Shown piece by piece: positions 19,577 through 27,106 of a DNA stretch of 64,000 nt (position 1 is the first letter of the stretch; every line of letters begins with the position of its first letter). Where the stretch lies: contig NZ_AP022593.1 in assembly GCF_010731815.2 (NCBI RefSeq), positions 1,984,001 through 2,048,000 on the forward strand, written 5' to 3'. Origin of the DNA: Mycolicibacterium arabiense. GTDB lineage: Bacteria > Actinomycetota > Actinomycetes > Mycobacteriales > Mycobacteriaceae. Under the pieces are notes generated by a model. It was not told the origin of the DNA. It ran no database searches and worked only from the letters and a program-made list of their open reading frames with translations. The translations under genes were made by a program, and so were the position numbers.

Positions 19577-19956
19577 GCCGCCACCCACTCGAGTGCCGAC
19601 CGGCTGAACAACAGGGCCAACACGACCACGGCGATGAGTCCGACGGGCACACCGAGCGCCCACTGCCCCGAACCGACGGCCATGTAGTACGCCACCGGTA
19701 GGAGCAGCAGCTGAGCGAAGACCGCGATGCCGCGCCCCCAGCGGCGCCCCGTCCACAGGGCCCAGCCCGCCGTCAGCACGCCGGCGCCCATGATCGCGAA
19801 CCAGATCGCGGTGCCGAGCCCGTTGAGCCAGGCGAGGTGCTGGGATTCGCTCAGATACAGCACGACCAGGACCACGGCGACCACCAGCGCCGCTGCGCCT
19901 TCGAAGGCCACCGCCGCACCGGCCTGCCGCACCGGAGTCGGTGAGGGAACCGTCAT
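19528..19956 (-). CDS. Four-helix integral membrane protein (Rv3217c-like)
   Basis: A 142-residue membrane protein from the ATG at 19956 (MTVPSPTPVRQAGAAV), the length of Rv3217c. Four hydrophobic helices are visible: AALVVAVVLVVLYL, AIWFAIMGAGVLTAGWALW, GIAVFAQLLLLPVAYYMAV and WALGVPVGLIAVVVLALLF. There are no motifs beyond the helices and the function is unknown. An in-frame start at 20013 would add 19 residues but runs into the DAG kinase promoter. Confidence 0.8.
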   Translation of the reverse strand: MTVPSPTPVRQAGAAVAFEGAAALVVAVVLVVLYLSESQHLAWLNGLGTAIWFAIMGAGVLTAGWALWTGRRWGRGIAVFAQLLLLPVAYYMAVGSGQWALGVPVGLIAVVVLALLFSRSALEWVAAQPGPASADNSGPDTR

Positions 19957-20016
19957 CGGATCATCCCGGGATCGATCACGGAGACCAAGCGTAGAGGCAT
20001 CGCCACGGCGCATGGC

Positions 20017-20022
20017 TAGGCT
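20017..20022 (+). promoter_or_regulatory. -10 box (TAGGCT) of the lipid kinase gene, near-leaderless
   Basis: TAGGCT matches the mycobacterial TANNNT -10 pattern and ends eight bases before the GTG at 20031. This spacing would start the transcript at or next to the start codon. Confidence 0.45.
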
Positions 20023-20030
20023 GGGTTTCC

Positions 20031-20999
20031 GTGCGCGCCGTGCTGATCGTCAATCCCAATGCGACATCCACCACCGCGGCCGGGCGTGACCTGCTCGCGC
20101 ACGCGCTCGAGAGCCGCGTGGACCTCACCGTGGTGCACACCGACCACCGTGGGCACGCGATCGAGATCGCCAGCGACGCCACCCGCGACGGCATCGACGT
20201 CGTCATCGTGCACGGCGGTGACGGCACCGTGAACGAAGTGGTCAACGGCATCCTCGGCGAGTGCGGGCCCAACCGGGCTGTCCCGGATCCGAACGCTCCG
20301 GCCGTCGGCGTCGTGCCCGGCGGATCGGCGAACGTGTTCGCCCGCGCACTCGGAATCAGCCCCGACCCGGTCGACGCCACCAACCAACTGATCGACCTGC
20401 TCAGCGCGCGCCGCAGCGGTGCGGCCTGGCGGCGGATCGGGCTGATGGACTGCGGCGAGCGCTGGGCGGTGTTCACCGCCGGCATGGGCGTCGACGGCGA
20501 CGTCGTCGCCGCGGTCGAGGAGCAACGCGCACGCGGGCGGAAGGTGACGGCGAGCCGCTACATCCGGGTAGCGGTGCGCGAGATGCTGGCCAGTGCACGC
20601 AGGGAGCCCGGGCTGACGCTGCGCACGCCAGGCAGCACTCCGGTGTCCGGCGTCCACTTCGCGTTCGTGTCGAACTCGAGCCCGTGGACCTACGCCAACA
20701 CCCGCCCGGTCTGGACCAACCCGGCGACGACGTTCGAGACCGGACTCGGTGTGTTCGCGATCACCAGCATGAACGTCTGGGCCAACCTGGCGCTGGTGCG
20801 ACGGATGCTGTCGAGCAAGCCCAACATCGAGGCCAAGCACCTGATTCGCGAAGACGACCTGTCGTGGATCACCGTGACGGCCGACGCACCGGCGGCGTGC
20901 CAGATCGACGGGGATTTCGTCGGACCGAGGGAAACGATGACGTTCACGTCGGTTCCGGATGCGCTCGCCGTAGTGGCGCCGACGGCCAAAAGCCTCTGA
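20031..20999 (+). CDS. Diacylglycerol/lipid kinase family protein
   Basis: A 322-residue DAGK-catalytic-domain protein matching Rv3218. The nucleotide-binding motif is VIVHGGDGTVNEVVNGIL (GGDGT), followed by GVVPGGSANVFARALGI, both diagnostic for the DagK/YegS/sphingosine kinase family. The N-terminal start RAVLIVNPNATS also fits. It probably phosphorylates a membrane lipid such as diacylglycerol; the exact acceptor is unknown. The start codon is GTG at 20031 with a -10 hexamer immediately upstream, so no ribosome binding site is expected. Confidence 0.9.
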   Translation: MRAVLIVNPNATSTTAAGRDLLAHALESRVDLTVVHTDHRGHAIEIASDATRDGIDVVIVHGGDGTVNEVVNGILGECGPNRAVPDPNAPAVGVVPGGSANVFARALGISPDPVDATNQLIDLLSARRSGAAWRRIGLMDCGERWAVFTAGMGVDGDVVAAVEEQRARGRKVTASRYIRVAVREMLASARREPGLTLRTPGSTPVSGVHFAFVSNSSPWTYANTRPVWTNPATTFETGLGVFAITSMNVWANLALVRRMLSSKPNIEAKHLIREDDLSWITVTADAPAACQIDGDFVGPRETMTFTSVPDALAVVAPTAKSL

Positions 21000-21101
21000 A
21001 CTGTGAGGTTGTTATCACTGCGACGAACTCAGGGCGCAGGTACGTTGAGTGTAGTACGAACGTATGAGGGGATCGTCAACGCGGTCCCACTCGAACGTCT
21101 C

Positions 21102-21117
21102 AGTGACATTGCCCACG
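21102..21117 (+). promoter_or_regulatory. CRP/cAMP-type binding site upstream of whiB1
   Basis: AGTGA-CATTGC-CCACG matches the mycobacterial CRP consensus (half-sites separated by six bases). A TTGACA at 21134-21139 looks like a -35 box, and the site would then sit about 60 bases upstream of the transcription start. M. tuberculosis whiB1 is known to be controlled by CRP from a site in a similar position. A half-site TGTGA follows at 21118-21122. Confidence 0.6.
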
Positions 21118-21268
21118 TGTGAACTCGGTTCTATTGACATCTGTTCAGCCTGTGAAAGCATCGGATGCAACAGCACTGAAACATTTCGTGTGCATGCGTT
21201 AACAGCCGAACAAAAAGCTAGTGCGCTTTGCTGCGCATACGGCGAGTGATCTGACTAGGAGTTAAGAA

Positions 21269-21523
21269 ATGGATTGGCGGCACAAGGCAGTCTGTCGTGA
21301 CGAGGATCCCGAACTGTTCTTCCCGGTAGGGAACAGCGGTCCGGCGCTCGCCCAGATCGCCGACGCGAAGCTCGTCTGCAACCGCTGCCCGGTGACGACC
21401 GAGTGCCTCACCTGGGCGCTGGAGTCCGGTCAGGATGCCGGCGTGTGGGGCGGCATGAGCGAAGACGAGCGTCGCGCGCTCAAGCGCCGCAACGCCCGCA
21501 CGAAGGCGCGTACCGGCGTCTAG
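21269..21523 (+). CDS. whiB1: WhiB1 iron-sulfur transcriptional regulator
   Basis: An 84-residue Wbl protein. Four cysteines at 9, 37, 40 and 46 bind a [4Fe-4S] cluster that reacts with nitric oxide; the G(V/I)WGG turn is GVWGGMSEDERR, followed by a basic tail (RALKRRNARTKAR) that contacts DNA. WhiB1 is essential in M. tuberculosis and binds the primary sigma factor SigA. A strong ribosome binding site (AGGAG) lies eight bases before the ATG. About 270 bases upstream form its control region with a CRP-like site, and a perfect stem-loop follows the stop. Confidence 0.97.
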   Translation: MDWRHKAVCRDEDPELFFPVGNSGPALAQIADAKLVCNRCPVTTECLTWALESGQDAGVWGGMSEDERRALKRRNARTKARTGV

Positions 21524-21540
21524 CCCGCTTCGACTTTCCG

Positions 21541-21572
21541 CTTACGGCCCCGGTGAAAACCGGGGCCGTAAG
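21541..21572 (+). terminator. Perfect 14-bp stem with GAAA loop after whiB1
   Basis: CTTACGGCCCCGGT at 21541-21554 pairs perfectly with ACCGGGGCCGTAAG at 21559-21572 across a GAAA tetraloop. It lies 17 bases after the whiB1 stop and is followed by TGTGTTTC, which is only weakly U-rich. This is a typical mycobacterial intrinsic terminator. Confidence 0.85.
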
Positions 21573-21660
21573 TGTGTTTCGGGGCTTTGAAAACGGCTAT
21601 GCGCCATTTCTGCGCACGCGCCGTGGCGTTTTCGGTACTGCTCTTCATTGCGCGCTGGGT

Positions 21661-21738
21661 TCTACTGCGCGCTCCGCGCGCTGAGTCTTACTGCGCGCTC
21701 CGCCCGCGGAGTTCTACTGCGCGCTCCGCGCGCGGCGA
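21661..21738. repeat. 26-bp tandem repeat spanning the pdtaS stop codon
   Basis: Three copies with a 26-base period share the core TACTGCGCGCTCCGC (plus strand) at 21663, 21689 and 21715. The copy nearest pdtaS encodes the last residues of the kinase (ARSAQ) and its TAG stop; the outer copies repeat the same end, each with a stop triplet. A partial fourth match lies near 21646. Confidence 0.8.
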
Positions 21739-23213
21739 CCGATCGGCACCCGCAACACCACTTCCGTCCCTCCCCCTGGCCCGTCGTGCATGCCCAGCGA
21801 GCCGTCCAGTTCGGCGGCGACCAGCGTGCGCACGATCTGCAGGCCGAGGCGGTCGGACTTCTCCAGACTGAATCCCGGCGGCAGCCCGCGGCCGTCATCA
21901 CTGATCACGACGTCGAGCCAGCGTGCCGACCGCTCGGCCCGAATGGTCACGCAGCCCTGGGCCGTGTCGCCGTCATAGGCGTGCTCGATGGCGTTCTGCA
22001 CCAGCTCGGTGACCACCATGACCAGAGCGGTCGCTCGATCGGCGTCGAGCACGCCCAGGTCGCCCTGCCGCACGATGCGGATGGGGCTGTCCACCGACGC
22101 GACGTCGTTCATGATCGGCACGATGCGGTCGACCACCTCGTCGAGGTTGACTTCCTCGTCGACCGACATCGACAGCGCGTCGTGCACCAGGGCGATCGAC
22201 GACACCCGCCGCACCGACTCGTTCAAGGCCTCGCGGCCCTCGGCGTTGTTGGTGCGCCGGGCCTGCAGCCGCAGCAGGGCGGCCACGGTCTGCAGGTTGT
22301 TCTTCACGCGGTGATGGATCTCGCGGATGGTCGCGTCCTTGGACAGCAGCGCCCTGTCCCGGCGCTTGACCTCGGTGACGTCGCGCACCAGCACGGCAGC
22401 GCCCGCGGCGGCGCCGTGCACGATCAGCGGCAACGTACGCAGCAGCACGGCCGCGCCGTTCGCGTCGACCTCCATCCGCATGCTGGACCCGCCGACCAGC
22501 GAGTCTCGCACGTGGGTGGCCAGCTCCTGAGCCTCGAAGGGGTCCGAGATCAGCGGTCGCGTCACGCTGACCAGGTTGTGGCCCTCGAGTTCCGCGGCCA
22601 GACCCATGCGGTGGTAGGCCGACAACGCATTGGGGCTGGCGAAGGCCACCACGCCGTCTCCGTCGAGCCGGATGAAGCCGTCACCGACGCGTGGACTGGA
22701 CCGCGACATGGCCACGTCGCCCACGTTGGGGAACGTCCCCTCCGACAGCATGTGCAGCAGATTGCGGGCGCAGTCGAGGTAGGCCCGTTCGAGCGGGCTG
22801 GCCTTGCGCTGGTCGGCAAGCGCCGTCTGATGGGTGAGTACGGCCACCACCTGGTCGGCGTGCCGGACCGGTACGGCTTCGACGTTGAGCCAGTGTTCGT
22901 AATGCGAATCGTTGGGCAGGACATCGCTTTCCCTGCCGATGTGGCCCGAGACGAATGCGGCGGTGACGACGGGCATCGCGTCGGCCTCGCTCTGCGTGCC
23001 CACGGCATCGGCGAGCACCACCGTCGGCGCGGTGTTGGGCCGGACCTGCGCGACGCAGACCAGCCCGAGGTCCTCGCGGCGGACCCACATCAAATAGTCG
23101 GCGAACGAGAGGTCGGCCAGGAGTTGCCACTCGCCGACGACGGCGTGCAGGTGATCGACCGCGCTGCCGGGCAGCATCGTGTGCTCGGCGAGCAGGTCAC
23201 CGAGGGTCGACAC
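21714..23213 (-). CDS. pdtaS: PdtaS two-component sensor histidine kinase
   Basis: A 499-residue cytosolic kinase matching Rv3220c. A GAF-type N-terminal domain (about 1-150) and a PAS-like domain (about 160-290) precede a HisKA_2 dimerization segment with the phospho-accepting histidine in REIHHRVKNNLQTVAALLRLQ. The HATPase domain follows, with N-box ELVQNAIEHAY and G1 box ISDDGRGLPPGF. PdtaS phosphorylates the ANTAR regulator PdtaR, which acts on RNA, and has been linked to nitric oxide and copper sensing. It starts with GTG at 23213. The last codons and stop lie in a 26-base tandem repeat. Confidence 0.94.
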   Translation of the reverse strand: MSTLGDLLAEHTMLPGSAVDHLHAVVGEWQLLADLSFADYLMWVRREDLGLVCVAQVRPNTAPTVVLADAVGTQSEADAMPVVTAAFVSGHIGRESDVLPNDSHYEHWLNVEAVPVRHADQVVAVLTHQTALADQRKASPLERAYLDCARNLLHMLSEGTFPNVGDVAMSRSSPRVGDGFIRLDGDGVVAFASPNALSAYHRMGLAAELEGHNLVSVTRPLISDPFEAQELATHVRDSLVGGSSMRMEVDANGAAVLLRTLPLIVHGAAAGAAVLVRDVTEVKRRDRALLSKDATIREIHHRVKNNLQTVAALLRLQARRTNNAEGREALNESVRRVSSIALVHDALSMSVDEEVNLDEVVDRIVPIMNDVASVDSPIRIVRQGDLGVLDADRATALVMVVTELVQNAIEHAYDGDTAQGCVTIRAERSARWLDVVISDDGRGLPPGFSLEKSDRLGLQIVRTLVAAELDGSLGMHDGPGGGTEVVLRVPIGRRARSAQ

Positions 23214-23236
23214 GGTGCGGTTCCTCCGGTGAGCGC

Positions 23237-23452
23237 CTAGCTGATGACGGCGATGAGGTCGCCGGCCTGGATGACGTCGCCGACGGAGACGTTGACCGAC
23301 GAGACGGTGCCCGCGACCTCGGCGAGCACCGGGATCTCCATCTTCATCGATTCGAGCAGCACCAGGGTGTCCCCTTCGCCGATCTGATCGCCTTCGCTCA
23401 CCACGACCTCGAGCACACTGGCCACGATCTCGGCGCGAACGTCCTCGGCCAT
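23237..23452 (-). CDS. Biotin/lipoyl attachment domain protein (TB7.3-like)
   Basis: A 71-residue single-domain biotinyl protein, exactly the length of Rv3221c (TB7.3). The modified lysine is Lys37 in ESMKMEIPV; hammerhead beta strands are clear (VSEGDQIGEGDTLVLLESMKM, VSVGDVIQAGDLIAVIS). The ATG at 23452 (MAEDVRAEIV) is chosen over an upstream in-frame start that would add 31 unrelated residues. It lies 23 bases before the pdtaS start and may be co-transcribed with it. The acyl-CoA carboxylase partner, if any, is not in this window. Confidence 0.92.
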   Translation of the reverse strand: MAEDVRAEIVASVLEVVVSEGDQIGEGDTLVLLESMKMEIPVLAEVAGTVSSVNVSVGDVIQAGDLIAVIS

Positions 23453-23619
23453 CTTCACTCCGCTCGTCTCGACGCTTGCCTCATGGGGACCCAGGGGGTC
23501 TGACCTACCGGACCATCGAACCACACCGGCAGGCTGACAACGCATTGGAACTCACCGGCACGATCATGAGACACTGGGGAGTAAGCACCTGATTCACCAG
23601 ACTCGACGGGAGACCGACC

Positions 23620-23694
23620 ATGGCCAAGCGAGGCCGCAAGAAGCGCGATCGTAAGCACTCGAAGGCCAACCACGGGAAGCGTCCCAACGCCTGA
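23620..23694 (+). CDS. Small ribosomal protein bL37 (24 residues)
   Basis: A 24-residue, strongly basic peptide starting MAKRGRKKRDRKHSK and ending GKRPNA. It matches my memory of bL37, the actinobacterial 50S protein first seen in M. smegmatis ribosome structures and encoded in the same place, between the TB7.3-like gene and rshA. Such short genes are often left out of annotations. ACGGGAGACC before the ATG supplies a GGGAG ribosome binding site. A perfect hairpin lies 21 bases after the stop. Confidence 0.88.
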   Translation: MAKRGRKKRDRKHSKANHGKRPNA

Positions 23695-23715
23695 CCTTCA
23701 CCCCACTACACACAC

Positions 23716-23740
23716 GACGGCGGCCCATTGGGCCGCCGTC
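23716..23740. terminator. Bidirectional 11-bp hairpin between bL37 and rshA
   Basis: GACGGCGGCCC at 23716-23726 pairs perfectly with GGGCCGCCGTC at 23730-23740 around a three-base loop. The bL37 gene (plus) and rshA (minus) converge on it, so it probably ends both transcripts. Confidence 0.8.
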
Positions 23741-23747
23741 CTGCGTT

Positions 23748-24059
23748 TCAGCTACGGATGATGGTGGTGCGGCTGATCTCGATGCGAAGCCGCTGCCGCA
23801 GGCTGTCGGGAGCACGCTCGCCGCTGCACTTGCTGGCGATCAGGTTCTTCACCCGCTCCTCGACGCCGTACTGCCGCAGGCAGGTGGGGCACTCCTCGAG
23901 ATGGTGACGCAGCTTGTCGCGGGTCTCGGTGGTGCATTCGCCGTCGAGCAGCGTCCACACCTCGGCGATGACCGAGGCGCATTCGGGATGCTCGGGATCG
24001 ACCGGGCCGAGCGGCGGCTCGAAGTCGTGACCCTCTGGGCGTGAGAAATCGGCGGTCAT
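23748..24059 (-). CDS. rshA: RshA zinc-binding anti-sigma factor of SigH
   Basis: A 103-residue ZAS-family anti-sigma factor. The zinc motif HxxxCxxC is present as HLEECPTC, with further cysteines at [14 protein letters not shown] and IASKC. RshA holds SigH inactive under reducing conditions and releases it when its thiols are oxidized or when it is phosphorylated. The ATG at 24059 overlaps the sigH stop by four bases (ATGA), so the regulator and its sigma factor are made from one transcript. Confidence 0.93.
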   Translation of the reverse strand: MTADFSRPEGHDFEPPLGPVDPEHPECASVIAEVWTLLDGECTTETRDKLRHHLEECPTCLRQYGVEERVKNLIASKCSGERAPDSLRQRLRIEISRTTIIRS

Positions 24060-24724
24060 GAGGTGACCTCCTCCACTTTGCTGAACTCCGGACCTCGAAT
24101 GAAACCGCGATCGCGAGCCACGTCGGCGAGCAGCTCACGAAGCTGCTTGCGTCCGCGGTGCAGTCGCGACATGACCGTGCCGATCGGGGTGTCCATGATC
24201 TGCGCGATCTCCTTGTATGGGAAGCCTTCGACGTCGGCGTAGTAGACCGCCATCCGGAACTCCTCGGGCAGCGCCTGCAGCGCGGCCTTGACCTCCGTGT
24301 CGGGCAGCGCTTCCAGCGCCTCGACCTCGGCCGAGCGCAGACCGGTCGACGAGTGCTCGGCGTTGGCGGCCAGCTGCCAGTCGGTGATCTCCTCGGTCGG
24401 GTACTCGGCAGGCTGTCGCTGCTTCTTGCGGTAGCTGTTGATGTAGGTGTTGGTCAGGATCCGGTACAGCCAGGCCTTGAGGTTGGTGCCCTCGCGGAAC
24501 GACCGGAATCCGGCATAGGCCTTGACCATGGTTTCCTGCAGCAGGTCCTCGGCGTCGGCGGGGTTGCGGGTCATCCGCAGCGCGCCTCCGTACAGCTGGT
24601 CGAGCAGCGGAATGGCATCGCGCTCGAACCGTGCGGTCAGTTCGGCGTCGGTCTCCGCGGGCTTCGGCGGTTCGTCGGTCAGCGCATCGGGAACTGTCCC
24701 GGCTGACAGAGTCGAGTCGGTCAT
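24056..24724 (-). CDS. sigH: SigH, ECF sigma factor for oxidative and heat stress
   Basis: A 222-residue group 4 sigma factor. Region 2 includes [20 protein letters not shown] and [20 protein letters not shown]; region 4 includes [24 protein letters not shown] and [19 protein letters not shown]. SigH drives thioredoxin, heat-shock and other stress genes. The ATG at 24724 ([13 protein letters not shown]) fits the M. tuberculosis length and lies downstream of a SigH-type promoter; a GTG at 24736 is four codons earlier and has GAAGGG closer to it. A frame open to 24808 would begin upstream of that promoter. It is translationally coupled to rshA. Confidence 0.93.
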   Translation of the reverse strand: MTDSTLSAGTVPDALTDEPPKPAETDAELTARFERDAIPLLDQLYGGALRMTRNPADAEDLLQETMVKAYAGFRSFREGTNLKAWLYRILTNTYINSYRKKQRQPAEYPTEEITDWQLAANAEHSSTGLRSAEVEALEALPDTEVKAALQALPEEFRMAVYYADVEGFPYKEIAQIMDTPIGTVMSRLHRGRKQLRELLADVARDRGFIRGPEFSKVEEVTS

Positions 24725-24757
24725 GTCGGTGGACACCGTCCCTTCGATTGCGGCACC

Positions 24758-24788
24758 GAACGGGTCCAGCACATCGACTGGACGTTCC
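24758..24788 (-). promoter_or_regulatory. SigH-type promoter upstream of sigH (autoregulation)
   Basis: On the minus strand GGAAC (24788-24784) and CGTTC (24762-24758) are separated by 21 bases, fitting the SigH consensus GGAAY with SGTTS at 17-22 bases. Transcription would begin near 24750, about 26 bases before the chosen sigH start. Confidence 0.5.
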
Positions 24789-24938
24789 AGGCAGGCCGTT
24801 GGCACCAAGGTCCCCTTCCACCGATCCTAGTTGCTGAGTCCGACAACGCGCCGAACCGTCGTGATCGCCTCGAACAACAGCCCGTACGCAGGGGTTGTTC
24901 CCGGTGGCCGGGCCGAGCCGTCGACGACTGCGGCTGGC

Positions 24939-24944
24939 TAGGGT
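24939..24944 (+). promoter_or_regulatory. -10 box (TAGGGT) of the YbaK-like gene, leaderless
   Basis: TAGGGT ends exactly six bases before the ATG at 24951. That spacing places the transcription start at the start codon. Confidence 0.5.
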
Positions 24945-24950
24945 GGCCGG

Positions 24951-25445
24951 ATGCCACGTGCTGCGACCCCGGCGATCGCCGCGCTCGTGACGGCAGGCGT
25001 GCCGCACGAGGTGCTGCGCTACCACCACGACCCGCGCGTCGAGTCCTTCGGCGACGAGGCCGTCGCCGAACTCGCCGCGACCGAGGGCGTGGCGGCCGAT
25101 CAGATCCTCAAGACCCTGATCATCGAACTACCGACGGGTCTGGCGGTCGCCGTATTACCAGTTCCGGCCAAGCTGTCGCTGAAGGCCGCCGCGGCCGCCC
25201 TGTCGGCACCACGGGCCGCGATGGCCGACCGCCGGGCAGCCGAACGTTCCACCGGCTACGTCCTTGGCGGCATCTCACCCCTCGGTCAGCGCAAGCCGCT
25301 GCCCACGGTCGTCGACGCCTCCGCCATGGCGTGGGACCGGGTGTTGTGCAGCGCTGGCAAGCGCGGCTGGGACGTGGCCCTTGCGCCCGACGACCTCGTC
25401 CGGCTCACCGACGCCGCCGTCGCCGACATACGGGCACCCGGATAG
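24951..25445 (+). CDS. ybaK: YbaK/EbsC-family Cys-tRNA(Pro)/aminoacyl-tRNA deacylase
   Basis: A 164-residue trans-editing factor that hydrolyses misacylated tRNA, most often Cys-tRNA(Pro). The conserved lysine is in ADQILKTLIIEL; the family loop is GYVLGGISPLGQRKPLPTVVD (about residues 101-121). It corresponds to the Rv3224A/B position. The upstream TAGGGT hexamer points to a leaderless transcript starting at this ATG. It is followed by an SDR gene with its own similar promoter. Confidence 0.9.
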   Translation: MPRAATPAIAALVTAGVPHEVLRYHHDPRVESFGDEAVAELAATEGVAADQILKTLIIELPTGLAVAVLPVPAKLSLKAAAAALSAPRAAMADRRAAERSTGYVLGGISPLGQRKPLPTVVDASAMAWDRVLCSAGKRGWDVALAPDDLVRLTDAAVADIRAPG

Positions 25446-25468
25446 ACCCCTGCCGTCGCCGATCGTCC

Positions 25469-25474
25469 TAGGGT
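25469..25474 (+). promoter_or_regulatory. -10 box (TAGGGT) of the SDR gene, leaderless
   Basis: TAGGGT lies six bases before the ATG at 25481, the same arrangement as at the preceding gene. Confidence 0.5.
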
Positions 25475-25480
25475 GACCCC

Positions 25481-26323
25481 ATGTCGCTATCAGGGAAGAC
25501 CATGTTCATCTCCGGCGCCAGCCGAGGCATCGGGTTGGCGATCGCCAAGCGCGTCGCCGCCGACGGCGCCAACGTCGCGCTGGTAGCCAAGACCGCCGAA
25601 CCCCATCCCAAGCTCGAGGGCACGGTCTACACCGCAGCCAAGGAGATCGAGGAGGCCGGCGGCAACGCCCTGCCGATCGTCGGCGACATCCGCGACGGCG
25701 ACTCCGTGACGGCGGCGGTGGCCAAGGCCGTCGAGGCGTTCGGCGGGATCGACATGTGCGTCAACAACGCCTCCGCCATCAACCTCGGCTCGATCGAGGA
25801 GGTGCCGCTCAAGCGGTTCGACCTCATGAACGGGATCCAGGTGCGCGGCACCTACACGGTGTCGCAGGCATGCTTGCCGCACATGAAGGGTCGGGAGAAC
25901 CCGCACGTGCTGACGTTGTCGCCGCCGATCCGGCTCGAGTCGGAGTGGCTCAAGCCGACGGCCTACATGATGGCCAAGTTCGGAATGACGCTGTGCGCGT
26001 TGGGCATCGCCGAGGAGATGCGGGACGCGGGCATCGCGTCGAACACCCTGTGGCCCCGCACCCTGGTCGCCACGGCAGCCGTGCAGAACCTGCTCGGCGG
26101 CGACGAGGCGATGGCCAAGGCGCGCAAGCCCGCGGTGTACGCCGACGCGGCCTACGCGATCCTGACCAAGCCCTCGACGTACACCGGTCACAGCCTGCTC
26201 TGCGAGGACGTGCTGATCGAGAACGGCGTGACGGACCTGTCGGTGTACGACTGCGTGCCCGGCTCCGACCTCGGCGTCCACCTGTGGGTCGACGCCCCCA
26301 ATCCGCCCGGGTACCAGGGCTGA
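25481..26323 (+). CDS. Short-chain dehydrogenase/reductase (Rv3224-like, HSDL2 type)
   Basis: A 280-residue NAD(P)-dependent SDR. The cofactor loop is FISGASRGIGLAIAKR, the NNAS motif is CVNNASAINLGS, and the catalytic YxxxK is in TAYMMAKFGMT, with an upstream serine in LTLSPPIRL. The long C-terminal part (YDCVPGSDLGVHLWVD) is typical of the HSDL2/peroxisomal-type group. The substrate is unknown; a lipid-derived alcohol or ketone is plausible. It is followed after five bases by a methyltransferase gene. Confidence 0.87.
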   Translation: MSLSGKTMFISGASRGIGLAIAKRVAADGANVALVAKTAEPHPKLEGTVYTAAKEIEEAGGNALPIVGDIRDGDSVTAAVAKAVEAFGGIDMCVNNASAINLGSIEEVPLKRFDLMNGIQVRGTYTVSQACLPHMKGRENPHVLTLSPPIRLESEWLKPTAYMMAKFGMTLCALGIAEEMRDAGIASNTLWPRTLVATAAVQNLLGGDEAMAKARKPAVYADAAYAILTKPSTYTGHSLLCEDVLIENGVTDLSVYDCVPGSDLGVHLWVDAPNPPGYQG

Positions 26324-26328
26324 ACCCG

Positions 26329-27105
26329 ATGGGTTCACCGTGGTCCGCCGGACGATACGAGTCGGTGGCGGAACGCATCTCGGACATCGCCGTGCAGACG
26401 GTCGAGTTCGCCGACCGGCGTCGGCCGCTGCGGGATGCGACGTTGGTCGACCTGGCCTGCGGTACCGGTAGCGCGGCGCTGGCAGCGGCGCGGCTTGGCG
26501 CACGCGTCACGGCCGTCGACCTCACCCCCGAACTGATCGACCAGGCCACGGAGAAGGCCAAGGCCGCGAGCCTCGACGTGACGTGGGTGGCGGCCGATGC
26601 CGCCGACACGGGGCTGCCGACCGGCGCCTTCGACGTCGCCGTGTCCAACATGGGCATCATCTTCGTCGAGCCGGGCCGCCAGGTCGCCGAGATCGGCCGG
26701 CTGATCAAACCGGCTGGCGTGCTTGCGTTCTCGTCCTGGGTCCGCAGTGCGCAGAACCCGTTCTTCGACCCGATCGTCGCGGTCCTCGGCGCACCACCCG
26801 ACACCGGCTACTCCCCCGACCAGTGGGGCAACTCCGACGTGGTGGCCCAGCGGTTGGCCGCCGACTTCGAGGGTGTCGAGATCACCGAGGGCCGGCATGG
26901 GTGGGAGTTCGAATCGCTGGACGCCGCGCTGGCGTTCGTCACCGAGGAGTCCCCGATGCACGTCGGAGCCTTCGGTCGCGCCGACTCCGACCAGCGCGAC
27001 CGGCTGCAAGACGCGTTCCGCGAGGCGCTGAGCGAGCACGCCACCGCCGACGGCGTCAGGTTCGAGGCGCCCTACGTGGTGGTCACCGCGACGCGACGGG
27101 CGTGA
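26329..27105 (+). CDS. Class I SAM-dependent methyltransferase
   Basis: A 258-residue Rossmann-fold methyltransferase from the ATG at 26329. Motif I is LVDLACGTGSAALAAARLG, the acidic post-I residue is in VTAVDLTPELIDQA, and VAADAADTGLPTGAFDVAVSNMG holds motifs II-III, as in UbiE/COQ5-like small-molecule methyltransferases. It lies five bases after the SDR gene, so the two are probably one operon. The substrate is unknown. I do not recall this gene at this point in M. tuberculosis, so it may be a lineage-specific addition. Confidence 0.85.
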   Translation: MGSPWSAGRYESVAERISDIAVQTVEFADRRRPLRDATLVDLACGTGSAALAAARLGARVTAVDLTPELIDQATEKAKAASLDVTWVAADAADTGLPTGAFDVAVSNMGIIFVEPGRQVAEIGRLIKPAGVLAFSSWVRSAQNPFFDPIVAVLGAPPDTGYSPDQWGNSDVVAQRLAADFEGVEITEGRHGWEFESLDAALAFVTEESPMHVGAFGRADSDQRDRLQDAFREALSEHATADGVRFEAPYVVVTATRRA

Positions 27106-27106
27106 A

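Noticed and set aside
21064..21249. 61-codon frame upstream of whiB1
   Set aside because: It lies across the CRP-like site and promoter, has no ribosome binding site and an unremarkable sequence; it is more likely non-coding control DNA.
21661..21738. Possible CRISPR array
   Set aside because: The repeats are strictly tandem with a 26-base period and no spacers, and there are no cas genes.
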